Shown here: in pieces, positions 1 to 9,106 of the stretch
Position numbering within the stretch: the first letter of the stretch is position 1
How the letters are laid out: the number at the start of each line of letters is the position of its first letter
DNA from: an uncultured Fluviicola sp.
GTDB taxonomy: Bacteria > Bacteroidota > Bacteroidia > Flavobacteriales_D > Crocinitomicaceae
Direction: 5' to 3'
NCBI GenBank assembly: GCA_913009205.1
Contig: CAJVYC010000001.1
Span: 186,001-250,000, forward strand
DNA length: 64,000 bases
Made by a program: the position numbers and the translations under genes
Notes under the pieces: model-generated
The model's input: only the letters and a program-made list of their open reading frames with translations
What the model was told of the DNA's origin: nothing
Databases searched by the model: none

Positions 1-870
1 GCTGCAAATGATGGAATTGAAGCTGCAAATGTCGTTTCATGGGGAACGTTCTATTTCGATTTCGACAACGACACTTATCTGGACCTTTTCATTGCTAATG
101 GAGGGATAATGGGAACCGCTCTGCCGGAACCGAATAACCTGTACCGCAATCAGCAAAACGGCACCTTTTTTAACATTGCATTTGCTGAAGGAATTCAAGA
201 CACTTTAAGAAGCCGCGGTGCAATTTATGGGGACATTGATAACGATGGTGATTTGGACGTTTTGGTTGTGAATAATGAATTAGACACTTCTATTGGACAA
301 AACATTTCATTGTATAAAAACAATATGGATGGAGCTAAAAGCTGGATTAAAATAAACCTTGTCGGATTAGAGAGTAATATGGATGCTTATGGAGCGCATA
401 TAGAGCTTTCGTCGAATGGAAGAACGTGGATAAGGGAAATTGATGGAGGATCAAGCTACCTATCGCACAGCAGCAGAATAGCGCATTTTGGATTGGGAAA
501 TTACACGAGTGTTGACAGCATTAAAGTTATTTGGCCGGATGGAGACGCTCAAACATTGACAAACCCGGCGATTAATCAAACCATAACGATTACCGAATTT
601 GATGCAAGTGGAATAACGGAATTCGATACAGAAGAAATTTCGATTTACCCGAACCCAGCGAACAAAGGAGTATTTGTAAAGAACCTTTCAAACAATTCAA
701 TTGAATCGTACGGAATATATTCATTGGATGGAAAGTTGATTCAAGAAGGAATTCTAAACGCTTTTTCACTTCAACTTATTGATGTGCAGAAAATGATTTC
801 CGGCACTTATATTCTTCAATTAAATTCAGAAGGAAATACAGTTAGTAAGAAAATTTCGATCGTTCATTAA
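1..870 (+). CDS. T9SS-exported FG-GAP/ASPIC-UnbV protein, 3' part
   Basis: The reading frame is open from the first base, so the gene begins upstream; the first in-frame ATG at 109 is internal. Two Asp-rich calcium-binding loops of the FG-GAP/VCBS propeller type are visible (DFDNDTYLDL near the window start and DIDNDGDLDVL near 235-265). They are followed by an ASPIC/UnbV domain at about 340-590, including GGSSYLSHSS and HFGLG. The last ~75 residues form a type IX secretion sorting domain: YPNPANKGVFV, then a GTYILQL-type strand and a basic end. The protein is probably surface-exposed or secreted. Family architecture is known; the substrate is not. Confidence is high for the domains and none is claimed for a specific role. 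Confidence 0.85.
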   Translation, partial: AANDGIEAANVVSWGTFYFDFDNDTYLDLFIANGGIMGTALPEPNNLYRNQQNGTFFNIAFAEGIQDTLRSRGAIYGDIDNDGDLDVLVVNNELDTSIGQNISLYKNNMDGAKSWIKINLVGLESNMDAYGAHIELSSNGRTWIREIDGGSSYLSHSSRIAHFGLGNYTSVDSIKVIWPDGDAQTLTNPAINQTITITEFDASGITEFDTEEISIYPNPANKGVFVKNLSNNSIESYGIYSLDGKLIQEGILNAFSLQLIDVQKMISGTYILQLNSEGNTVSKKISIVH

Positions 871-1001
871 AACTTCCGCTTGCCGTATGAAGAATGAATT
901 ACGAGTGATTTAGGAATCTTATTTCCGAAATCGTCTTCAATTACAATTCGATAGTTTCCTTTTTCGAAACCCTTAATATTCAAGAAATAGAAGTTTAGAA
1001 T
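867..1001 (-). pseudogene. 3' remnant of an unidentified minus-strand gene
   Basis: On the minus strand about 45 codons are open with no start codon, ending in TAA at 867-869 inside the stop region of the ASPIC gene. The translation is protein-like, with a beta-strand pattern (GFEKGNYRIVIEDDFGNKIP) typical of the end of a Bacteroidota secreted or lipoprotein C-terminus. An in-frame stop closes it upstream at about 1002. It is best read as the stump of a gene whose 5' part is gone. The family is not recognised, and a chance ORF cannot be excluded. Confidence 0.35.
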
Positions 1002-1035
1002 TTAACCTGGGCTATACATTCAGTTTTAAAAAGCC

Positions 1036-2109
1036 TTAACGCAAAGCGCGAATCAAAGCATCTAATTCTTGTTTTGTATTGAACGAGTGAATGCAAATCC
1101 GCAAACGCTCTTTCCCCTCGGTAACCGTTGGTGAATAAATTGGTTTAACAGCGATATTCAAGGCTTGAATCTTTTCCGCAACCATTTTAGTTGCTTCAAT
1201 GGAACCGAACTCAATTATTTGAATTGGTGACATTTCATTTGAAATCAAACCAGAATGATAAAAATTGGAACGGAAATAAACCAAGTTGGAATTCAATTTC
1301 ATTCGTCGATTTGAAGCTACACCAGAGGAAGCTAATTTTAAATTTCGTTCAAAAACAGACTCTGGAAGCGCTGTTGTATAAATGAACGACCGCGCAAAAT
1401 TATAGAGGTATTGAATCAAATCTGAACTCCCCAATACGCAAGCGCCATGAGAGCCATATGCCTTACCAAAGGTTACCAGTCGCGCAAAAACCAAATGAGT
1501 TAATCCCAATTCAAAAACCAAACCTTTACCGTTTTCACCAAACACGCCGCAAGCATGTGCTTCATCGACGATTAAATATGCGTTTCTTGATTTACACAAA
1601 ACCGCTAGCTTCTTGATTGGTGCGCAATCTCCATCCATCGAATACAAGGATTCGACCGCGACATAAATTGAACCTTCTGAACGCTCAATTTTAGCAGAAA
1701 GATCTTCAATGTCATTGTGTCTGAACGAGATCGTCTTTGCATGACTTAAGCGAATTCCATCTCTAACACTGGCGTGAATAAATTCATCATAGAGAATGGT
1801 ATCACCACGTTGAGGAATGCTGCTAAAAAGCCCCAGATTCGCATCATAGCCTGAATTAAACATCAAACTTGATTGTACAGCAAAGATTTGAGCAATTTCA
1901 GATTCAATTTCGAGCATTCTTGGCGTTGTTCCGGAAATCAATCGTGAACCCGTCGCACCATAAGAAGAAATTTCACAAGAAAAATCCTCCTTGGAGAGCC
2001 CTAAATAATCATTTGAAAAGAAATCAATCATTCCATCAAATGAAGAAAGGGAACGTAAGGTTCCCTTTTCAATTCTATCCTCTAGTTTCTTATGGAGTCT
2101 TTGGTCCAA
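1036..2109 (-). CDS. bioF: 8-amino-7-oxononanoate synthase-like PLP enzyme (BioF)
   Basis: This is an alpha-oxoamine synthase of the fold type I PLP family, which joins pimeloyl-thioester and alanine in biotin synthesis. Visible motifs are FFSNDYLGL near residue 30, GATGSRLISG at 51-60, the DEAHACGVFG cofactor loop at 182-191, and the Schiff-base lysine K216 in TFGKAYGS. At 357 aa it is slightly short for BioF (about 380). The start lies 2 bp after the bioB stop, so the two are co-transcribed and probably translationally coupled, which supports a biotin role. Sulfonolipid cysteate acyltransferases belong to the same family, but the bioB neighbour argues for BioF. Confidence 0.88.
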   Translation of the reverse strand: MDQRLHKKLEDRIEKGTLRSLSSFDGMIDFFSNDYLGLSKEDFSCEISSYGATGSRLISGTTPRMLEIESEIAQIFAVQSSLMFNSGYDANLGLFSSIPQRGDTILYDEFIHASVRDGIRLSHAKTISFRHNDIEDLSAKIERSEGSIYVAVESLYSMDGDCAPIKKLAVLCKSRNAYLIVDEAHACGVFGENGKGLVFELGLTHLVFARLVTFGKAYGSHGACVLGSSDLIQYLYNFARSFIYTTALPESVFERNLKLASSGVASNRRMKLNSNLVYFRSNFYHSGLISNEMSPIQIIEFGSIEATKMVAEKIQALNIAVKPIYSPTVTEGKERLRICIHSFNTKQELDALIRALR

Positions 2110-2111
2110 AA

Positions 2112-3215
2112 TTATTCGGCTACTGTTACTTTTCTTGGCTGAAAACTATCATCCTTAATCTTCGCTCTAGCTTCGGTAAGTTTTTGAGCGCGTTCAGCTT
2201 CCTTTCTTTTTCTTTCAATCAAAATCGGATCAGGTTCTGTAACAGGTTGTTCACCGTCTGAAAAAGCAGCTTTTGGCGTTAATCCTAATATTTTGAACAT
2301 CTCCATATCCTCATTGTAATCAGGATTTGGCGTTGTCAGTAATTTATCTCCAGCAAATATAGAACTTGCTCCAGCCATGAAGCAAAGTGCTTGTCCCTCC
2401 ATATTCATCATCGTTCTTCCTGCTGACAATCGCACAACTGACATTGGAAAAGCAATTCTAGTTGTCGCAACCATTCGGATCATTTCCCATTGTTCAATTG
2501 GCTTTTGATCTTCCATCGGCGTTCCTTCAACAGCAACTAGAGCATTAATTGGGATTGACTCCGGTGGCGTTTTCATTTCAACGTAGCTCATCAACAATCC
2601 AATTCGATCCTCAATGGCTTCTCCCATTCCTATAATTCCACCAGAACAAACTGAAATCCCCGCTTTACGCGCATTTTCAATTGTATCCAATCGGTCTTCA
2701 TAATCTCGAGTTGAGATCACATCGTCATAATAATCTTTCGAAGTATCAAGGTTATGATTGTAAGCAAACAAACCTGCTTTTTTCAATCGCTCTGCTTGGT
2801 TCTCGTTCATCATTCCTAAAGTACAGCAAACTTCCATTCCAAGGTCATTCACTCCTTGCACCATTTCAACAACATTGTCGAAGTCGCGGTTGTCTCTAAC
2901 CTCTCTCCAAGCTGCTCCCATGCAAAGACGCGAAGAACCATTTTCTTTCGCGTTTCTTGCTTGCTCCAGAACAGATTCTACAGTCATTAATTTTTGTGCC
3001 TCAACGTCAGTATGATACCTTGCTGCTTGAGGACAATAACCGCAATCTTCAGCACACCCTCCTGTTTTAATGCTAAGCAATGATGCCATTTGCACTTCTC
3101 TTGAGTCATGAAACTCACGATGGATTGTTGCAGCTTCAAAAACAAGCTCTAACAATGGCTTGTTGTATAGCGCCAATAATGATTCTTTTGTATTGTATTG
3201 TAGGTTTACTTTCAT
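2112..3215 (-). CDS. bioB: Biotin synthase BioB
   Basis: BioB is the radical SAM enzyme that inserts sulfur into dethiobiotin, the last step of biotin synthesis. The 4Fe-4S cysteines C54, C58 and C61 sit in CAEDCGYCPQ, followed by AARYHTDVEAQ. YNHNLDTS and GGIIGMGE are the usual SAM and substrate motifs, and the C-terminal part carries the 2Fe-2S arginine region (VRLSAGR) and FMAGASSIFAGDKLLTTPNP. At 367 aa it has a ~35-residue charged tail beyond the usual end. It is first in a two-gene operon with bioF, and a TAnnTTTG -7 box lies 18 bp upstream of the start codon. No bioA or bioD is present nearby. Confidence 0.96.
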   Translation of the reverse strand: MKVNLQYNTKESLLALYNKPLLELVFEAATIHREFHDSREVQMASLLSIKTGGCAEDCGYCPQAARYHTDVEAQKLMTVESVLEQARNAKENGSSRLCMGAAWREVRDNRDFDNVVEMVQGVNDLGMEVCCTLGMMNENQAERLKKAGLFAYNHNLDTSKDYYDDVISTRDYEDRLDTIENARKAGISVCSGGIIGMGEAIEDRIGLLMSYVEMKTPPESIPINALVAVEGTPMEDQKPIEQWEMIRMVATTRIAFPMSVVRLSAGRTMMNMEGQALCFMAGASSIFAGDKLLTTPNPDYNEDMEMFKILGLTPKAAFSDGEQPVTEPDPILIERKRKEAERAQKLTEARAKIKDDSFQPRKVTVAE

Positions 3216-3232
3216 CTTCTGAATTTGTGCTA

Positions 3233-3240
3233 CAAATATA
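3233..3240 (-). promoter_or_regulatory. -7 box of the bioB promoter
   Basis: On the minus strand the sequence reads TATATTTG, a perfect match to the Bacteroidota TAnnTTTG element, 18 bp from the bioB start codon. No clear -33 TTG was seen at the usual spacing. Confidence 0.5.
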
Positions 3241-3279
3241 AAGATATCTACCTAAGATTAAAGTAGAATCGAAGGGAAA

Positions 3280-3762
3280 CTACTTGTTAAGTAAACAAGC
3301 TGCGTAAGCCTTCACTGCTCTTGATTCTCCAAAAGAGTCTACACGCTCATGCGTTGTTGCTTTTATGGAAACTCCATCAATATCGACCTTTAAAATGGCC
3401 GCGACAAATTTTTGTATTTCCGGAATATGGGGATTTAACTTAGGACGCTCAAGAACAACAGTACAATCAACATTAACAACATGATATCCTTTTCCCTCAA
3501 TAAGCTTCATAACTTCAGTCAGAAGAATTTTACTGTCAATTCCTTTGAATTTAGGATCTGTATCGGAAAAATGATAACCGATATCTCTAAGATTCGCTGC
3601 ACCTAATAATGCGTCGCAAATAGCATGAAGTAAAACATCTGCATCTGAATGCCCAACAGCTCCTAATTCAGATTCGATTTGGAGGCCGCCAATAAATAAA
3701 GGAAGATTCTTTTCTAGCCGATGAACATCGATTCCATAACCAATTCTAATATTCAAAATCAC
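3280..3762 (-). CDS. ispF: 2-C-methyl-D-erythritol 2,4-cyclodiphosphate synthase
   Basis: IspF makes 2-C-methyl-D-erythritol 2,4-cyclodiphosphate in the non-mevalonate isoprenoid pathway and works as a trimer. The metal ligands D12 and H14 (GIDVHRL) and H46 (ADVLLHAI) are present, as are GHSDAD and the YHFSDTDPKFKG loop. Length, 160 aa, is normal. The C-terminal segment THERVDSFGESRAVKAYA departs from the common LGF-GR-EG consensus. The start is GTG at 3762, overlapping the porV stop by 4 bp, and no nearby ATG exists in frame; expression therefore probably depends on coupling to porV. Grouping of ispF after porV is a neighbourhood observation, not a functional link. Confidence 0.93.
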   Translation of the reverse strand: MILNIRIGYGIDVHRLEKNLPLFIGGLQIESELGAVGHSDADVLLHAICDALLGAANLRDIGYHFSDTDPKFKGIDSKILLTEVMKLIEGKGYHVVNVDCTVVLERPKLNPHIPEIQKFVAAILKVDIDGVSIKATTHERVDSFGESRAVKAYAACLLNK

Positions 3763-5036
3763 TCTTCAATGTTGGGTTTTGAACCATCGTCGCCTAGTAC
3801 CATGCTCAATGTGAAACGAAGCGTGTTAGCCAATGGATTCAGTCTTTTAAGCGCTGCCAAATAAGAAATATCAATTCCAAATTTGTTGTATTTAAATCCC
3901 AGTCCAAAATTGAAATATTGACGAGCTCCTTTGTTTGCATTCTCGTAAAAGAAACCAGTTCTTAAGGCGAAAATGTCATTGTACCAATACTCGATACCTG
4001 CAGCTATATTGATCTCAGCCAACTCTTCTTTTAATTTCGTTCCTTTTACCACTTCGTAAGTTCCGTCAGATTGCAAGACGTAATTCCCATCTTCATCTTC
4101 TGCCATTACGCCAGGAGCATCGTAGAATGATTGCAACAACCCTGCAATAACACCAATATCAGGGTTATCGAATCCAGACAATAGTGTAGGTGTTCCATCA
4201 ATAAATTCAATTTTTCCAGGTGTAGGAACTAATAATTTTTGAAGTTCTAATGAGAATGTGACGTGGTTGTATTTATCAAATTTCGCTTTAAGCGCAGAAG
4301 CAATTTTCAAATTCATTGGTATAAAATCTCTGACCGCCGCATCAGAATAAGCTACCTTGTTACCAATGTTATTAATTGTTGTAGCGAATGTATACTCACT
4401 TTTCGTACTTCCAAGTTTTAAATCATCGTTAAGATATGTGAATGAAATATCAGCAGCACCAACAACCCCTGCTTTTGTGCTTGCTCCTTGAACAACCATT
4501 CCACCAGTTAGATTTGAATAAGCGAACTTTCCGTTTAATCCAACCCCCATTTTATCGTTCAATTTGAAGGCATAACCTCCAGTGATTTCAAATTCACTTG
4601 GCTTATCGTTTCTTAAGACATTTCCTTGTGCATCTGTAAAAGTGATTTCTCCAAGACTGAAATACCTTAAAGCACCACCAACAGCATGTCTTTTATTAAT
4701 ATTGTAATACCCTGCAACATAAGAAAGGTGAATATCATTTGTCAATTGTCTCAACCATGGAGTGTAAGAAACACTAATTTGAGATTTTTCTTCTGAGAAA
4801 TTCAACATTGAAGTATTCCAATAAATTGAATTAGAAGTTGCGCTCAATGCAGTACCCGCATCTCCCATCCCACCTGCTCTAGATCCTGGAGTAATAGACA
4901 TAAATGGCAGTGCTGTTGTAATTGTATTCAACTGAAGCGCATTAACTTTTCCGTCTGTATCACCAATAGGTTGCGCGATTGACAAAGAGCTAGTCATAAC
5001 AAGTGCAGTTGTAAATAATATGTTTTTCATCTTCAT
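3759..5036 (-). CDS. porV: Type IX secretion outer-membrane protein PorV
   Basis: PorV (LptO) is an outer-membrane beta-barrel that shuttles T9SS cargo from the SprA translocon to the PorU attachment complex. A signal peptide (MKMKNILFTTALVMTSSLSIA) is followed by the family hallmark TALPFMSITPGSRAGGMGDAG and SIYWNTSMLNF, then alternating barrel strands and a terminal aromatic strand (TLRFTLSMVLGD). At 425 aa it is a little longer than usual, with an acidic insertion around residues 295-335. It lies 51 bp downstream of porU in the same direction, the arrangement seen in Flavobacterium, and an in-frame ATG two codons downstream is an alternative start. Confidence 0.95.
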   Translation of the reverse strand: MKMKNILFTTALVMTSSLSIAQPIGDTDGKVNALQLNTITTALPFMSITPGSRAGGMGDAGTALSATSNSIYWNTSMLNFSEEKSQISVSYTPWLRQLTNDIHLSYVAGYYNINKRHAVGGALRYFSLGEITFTDAQGNVLRNDKPSEFEITGGYAFKLNDKMGVGLNGKFAYSNLTGGMVVQGASTKAGVVGAADISFTYLNDDLKLGSTKSEYTFATTINNIGNKVAYSDAAVRDFIPMNLKIASALKAKFDKYNHVTFSLELQKLLVPTPGKIEFIDGTPTLLSGFDNPDIGVIAGLLQSFYDAPGVMAEDEDGNYVLQSDGTYEVVKGTKLKEELAEINIAAGIEYWYNDIFALRTGFFYENANKGARQYFNFGLGFKYNKFGIDISYLAALKRLNPLANTLRFTLSMVLGDDGSKPNIEE

Positions 5037-5087
5037 AATTAGATATTCAATGCAAATATACGGATTTGCAGTTCCTTTCTTGTGTCG

Positions 5088-8000
5088 TTATTTTAAAATA
5101 ACCAACTTTTCTGTTTTCTCGGCTCTTAAATCATCTGGAGTAGTTACGATTAAGCGGTATACATAAACTCCTTTTGCAAGCTGATCACCAAAATCATCCA
5201 AACCGTTCCAAGCAATCCCATCAGATCTAAACCCTTCTGTCAATACGACTTCATTGATTGTTTTAACTAAACGTCCAGAAACAGTAAATATTTGAATTTG
5301 AGCTTCCAATTGACTACAAACTTGATTGTGTTCAAAATAAAACTCAGTACTCGTTGTAAACGGATTTGGATAATTCAATACATGATCCAATGCCATGTTG
5401 ACTTGCTCCTGCACCACGAACTCAATGGTTGTTTCGGATGAATTATTATTTACATCCCAAACTTTCACCGCTAATGTATGCGCACCAGGTTCAAGAGAAG
5501 TAAAATTATATCGGATTTGACCGGACTGGTATGAATCTAAATCTGAGGTATAGAAATCATTCAATACAATTGGATCTCCTGTTTCACCATCAATAACTGC
5601 GATCAAGTCATGACCAATTCCGTTCCCAACTGTGTTGATTCCGTTCTCATCGAACAATTGCGCAATTAAAATTGGAGTTTCATCTGAAATTCCACCATCA
5701 ACAAAATTCTCATCATTGATGAACAAATCAATTGTCGGCCCTTCAGTATCGTCTATACCATTTGGATCCAGTCCTCCAATATAGAAAGTAGTATCGTAAC
5801 CAAAGGCGTCAATGGATCCATTATCAGCGTAATAACTAATTTTACCGTAATCAATTGAGTAATCAATATCTTTTGGCACGATGAAGGTGAATTCAAATTC
5901 TCCGTTTACAACACTCGACTTTCCATTATACACCTTATTCGTTTGTGTAAAAAATTCAAGTTCGGGTGATTCCGATGGCCCATCATTACTTAATGTCAAC
6001 TGGGCTTTTGGCTTGTCATAAACTGAAGGATAAAGAACTCCATTAAATGAAGTCATCAGCGCCCCTGAGTTATCTTCGATGTGGCCTTTAATTATAACCT
6101 TGCTTAAAGCTTGAATGGTATCAATTTCTATTGCTGAATCCAAACCGTTAATGCTATCTGTAACAACTTGCATTTGCGGTAAAGCTAATTTCAAAGCAGG
6201 ATCACCAATCAAAGTGAAACTTCTTTTATTATTTCCACCAACAGCATTCTTCGTCTCTGTGATAATCTCTCCGAAAGTAAAGGGCTCTAAATTGGCATTT
6301 CTTCGAAACACGTTTCTAATGAACTGGTAACCAATTGCTGTATTTACAGTAAAATATACGGAGCGTGTAGTTGTCATTAATGCGACTGCAGCACCATAAG
6401 GATTAATTGAAGCCCATTCTCCTGCCGAAACCCTCTCCGGATCATCGAACTTCGTGAATTCACATGTTGCAGAAACCATCAATGGCAACACGTCAATATT
6501 TTTCCAATCCTTTATTTGAGGAACCGTAATAACGCGCTCTTCCGCAACACCAACTTCTCCTCCGTGCCCCACGTAATTTACAACTAGAGCTCCACGTTCA
6601 ATCTTAGCATTGATGGCCTCATTAACATCCGGATAACGTTCCCCTCCAGCAGTTGCAACTTGAGTATACGCATCCAAGTATATTTTTTCACAATTCATTT
6701 CTGGAAGAGAATCACTCACATAATTAAATTGAGGCTCAACATCATTAACTAAAAACCAATTTGATTCCTCATCATCAGCAATCAAAATATACTTCGTTCT
6801 CCAGTCACCAAACGTAGAGGAACCATTATCTGAACTACAGTTTGTATTGGCTGTTGAATAGATACTTGAACCATTTCTCATGTAATGTTCAATCTTATCA
6901 ACCGCTTCTTTAGCCATTTGAAGATTTGAAATCAACAACCGACCAATACCAATATCGACCAAATCTGAAGCAGCCATCACTTCGTTATCATCTAACATTC
7001 CGAAATAATCATCTGAAGGCATATTTCCAATGTGGTCTTCAGTAAAATCTGAATTATTCATTTGGTATGTTAGAATATAATTGTTGTTATTAGCAACTCT
7101 ATTCTTTGGATCATAAGTTCCATCACCGAAAAGCAATAAGTATTTAGGTTCAGTTCCTGGTAATGCTAAAGCGCGATCATAAAACATTTTTGCAAACGAT
7201 CGAATCGCAGTTGCATCCTGAACCCCTGAACTAAATTCATTGTAAATCTGATTCGTTGTAACGACATGAACGGTTAAACCATTTTGAATATGCAATTGCG
7301 CCAACCTTTCGGCTTGAGAAATAAACTCAGGGTGTGTTACAATAAGATAATCAGCCTGAGACAAGGCGTGCAAGTCTTGAGGGACAATCTCTCCGATAAA
7401 TACAGGCGTAAAATAACTTGCTCCATTTGAGGCAACAAAGTGTCTTACTGAGTCTGTTTCTAATCTAAAGACGAAATCAGTACTATTAAACGTTCCCGCA
7501 ACATTAAAGGGCTGATGACGGTTTGACACTTCCCATACGAATCCAGTCGAAGGTGACATATTGTTTACAGTAAACTCTGAAACGTTAGAAGGACCAACAG
7601 ACTCCAAATCCGAAAAATTAAGTTGACTTCCTATAAAAGTCAGTTTCCTTCTTGCATTCAATTCAATTCGGTCCAAATAAGTTAAAATGTCTGGCGAATT
7701 GCGAACAATTCGGACTTGAACAGGCAAGGACGCAGAAGGATTGCTTAAAGACATCGTATTTGTTGATCGTCCATAATCTGAGGAAGTTGGTAAAACACTA
7801 CTCAACATAACAACACCTCCCACAGAATACTCTTGTTCAGTTCCGCTTGAAATGTTTGCGCTAGACGCGAGTGAAGCCTCAAAATTAGCAGGAGAGGTCG
7901 AAATTATATTCGGGACATTAAAAGTGAAGGTTTGTGTAAGATCGGCATCAAATAATTCTCCATACCACCTTTGACCTCCGCCTACTAGTGAAACGTTGTC

Positions 8001-8939
8001 TAGTTCGTGAATACTGTAATACGTTTGCTCATTTACATTGTGAGTAGCAGGTGCGGGCGTTTCAAAAACATCTTCAATTCGAAGCGGCGTATCATCTGAA
8101 TTGATGTTTATGTAATAACAAGAAAAATCGGAATAAATATGCTTGGTCTGTTTGAACCTTGTCGAATCATTATTCGGATACCACCTATTAGGACCCCATC
8201 CATAAAACAAGATATAATCATTTGCATCAAAGGAACCATCTGCCTCGCCAACAATCTTAATTGCATTTTTTGCCAAATCATCTGTTCTAGGTGTTGAATT
8301 TCTTTCTGGAAGTAATCCATCACCATTCCCGAAAACATTAATGTCTTGTGGATTCAAGTTATCAACATTAATACCCATTGATATCAATAGTGCTCTGTCA
8401 ATTTTATAAATCCCATCTTGATTCACGGAAAGCTTGTACCAATTTCCCGTTCCAGGCTTTAAAACTGAGGATGTCACAAAATCTTTTGAAACATGATTAA
8501 AATTTGGTTTTTCTTTTGAATAATTTACACGAAAACTTGAAATTCTCACAATTTTCGATCCTTCCATAACAAAAGGAAAAATATTTAACATTAAAAAATA
8601 TGCTCTTTTAGCGCTCGAAATCTTGCCTTCATAATCCAATCGCCCTACTTTAATATCATATTTCTCCAAGAATAAAAGATCATCAGGTGTGGCGTTTTGA
8701 GTACCTAAAACCTCGATATCTACACTGCTATTTGCATTGTTAACTCGGTGAGAATAAAAGAACAACGGCCTCTTACCCGTAACGTATTGATCTCTCATAG
8801 AAGGAACTAGGACACTTTGCTCTCCATCCATGACTTCCATAGGATCTTCCCAAGTAATATTTACGATTTCTGATTCCTGAGAATATGTAATTCCCGAAAA
8901 GGCTAAAATGCCTACTATTGCTGTTATTTTATTTAACAT
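5088..8939 (-). CDS. porU: Type IX secretion C25-like sortase PorU
   Basis: PorU is the gingipain-fold (C25) transpeptidase that removes the C-terminal domain of T9SS cargo and attaches it to the surface lipid. The protein has a signal peptide, a beta-rich N-terminal half, and the C25 catalytic pair: H792 in NYVGHGGEVG and C826 in MVSATCEFTKFDDPE. Its own C-terminal domain (YPNPFTTSTEFYFEHN, then GIAWNGLDDFGDQLAKGVYVYRL) is retained in PorU, as known for the family. Length, 1283 aa, is normal. It is divergent from porP/sprF and gldJ, making a compact T9SS locus. Confidence 0.96.
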   Translation of the reverse strand: MLNKITAIVGILAFSGITYSQESEIVNITWEDPMEVMDGEQSVLVPSMRDQYVTGKRPLFFYSHRVNNANSSVDIEVLGTQNATPDDLLFLEKYDIKVGRLDYEGKISSAKRAYFLMLNIFPFVMEGSKIVRISSFRVNYSKEKPNFNHVSKDFVTSSVLKPGTGNWYKLSVNQDGIYKIDRALLISMGINVDNLNPQDINVFGNGDGLLPERNSTPRTDDLAKNAIKIVGEADGSFDANDYILFYGWGPNRWYPNNDSTRFKQTKHIYSDFSCYYININSDDTPLRIEDVFETPAPATHNVNEQTYYSIHELDNVSLVGGGQRWYGELFDADLTQTFTFNVPNIISTSPANFEASLASSANISSGTEQEYSVGGVVMLSSVLPTSSDYGRSTNTMSLSNPSASLPVQVRIVRNSPDILTYLDRIELNARRKLTFIGSQLNFSDLESVGPSNVSEFTVNNMSPSTGFVWEVSNRHQPFNVAGTFNSTDFVFRLETDSVRHFVASNGASYFTPVFIGEIVPQDLHALSQADYLIVTHPEFISQAERLAQLHIQNGLTVHVVTTNQIYNEFSSGVQDATAIRSFAKMFYDRALALPGTEPKYLLLFGDGTYDPKNRVANNNNYILTYQMNNSDFTEDHIGNMPSDDYFGMLDDNEVMAASDLVDIGIGRLLISNLQMAKEAVDKIEHYMRNGSSIYSTANTNCSSDNGSSTFGDWRTKYILIADDEESNWFLVNDVEPQFNYVSDSLPEMNCEKIYLDAYTQVATAGGERYPDVNEAINAKIERGALVVNYVGHGGEVGVAEERVITVPQIKDWKNIDVLPLMVSATCEFTKFDDPERVSAGEWASINPYGAAVALMTTTRSVYFTVNTAIGYQFIRNVFRRNANLEPFTFGEIITETKNAVGGNNKRSFTLIGDPALKLALPQMQVVTDSINGLDSAIEIDTIQALSKVIIKGHIEDNSGALMTSFNGVLYPSVYDKPKAQLTLSNDGPSESPELEFFTQTNKVYNGKSSVVNGEFEFTFIVPKDIDYSIDYGKISYYADNGSIDAFGYDTTFYIGGLDPNGIDDTEGPTIDLFINDENFVDGGISDETPILIAQLFDENGINTVGNGIGHDLIAVIDGETGDPIVLNDFYTSDLDSYQSGQIRYNFTSLEPGAHTLAVKVWDVNNNSSETTIEFVVQEQVNMALDHVLNYPNPFTTSTEFYFEHNQVCSQLEAQIQIFTVSGRLVKTINEVVLTEGFRSDGIAWNGLDDFGDQLAKGVYVYRLIVTTPDDLRAEKTEKLVILK

Positions 8940-9043
8940 ATTGAACTAAGTTCGTTTTCATAAGACAAATATCTAAATCAATTATTTGACACACAAAAAA
9001 ACGATAGAAATCTTTGATTATTATACTGTAATCGTAATATTTG

Positions 9044-9051
9044 TAACTTTG
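9044..9051 (+). promoter_or_regulatory. -7 box upstream of porP/gldJ
   Basis: TAACTTTG matches the Bacteroidota -7 consensus TAnnTTTG and lies 55 bp before the porP start. The usual -33 TTG is not seen at 19-21 bp spacing, so the call rests on the -7 box and position in a divergent intergenic region. Confidence 0.5.
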
Positions 9052-9106
9052 TTGGTATAACACCGTTGAAGTAAACTTAAAAGAAAAGATAATTAACATA
9101 AGTTTG

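Noticed and set aside
1869-2261. Plus-strand ORF of 130 codons across bioF/bioB
   Set aside because: It is antisense to two well-supported genes and has a composition of a shadow frame.
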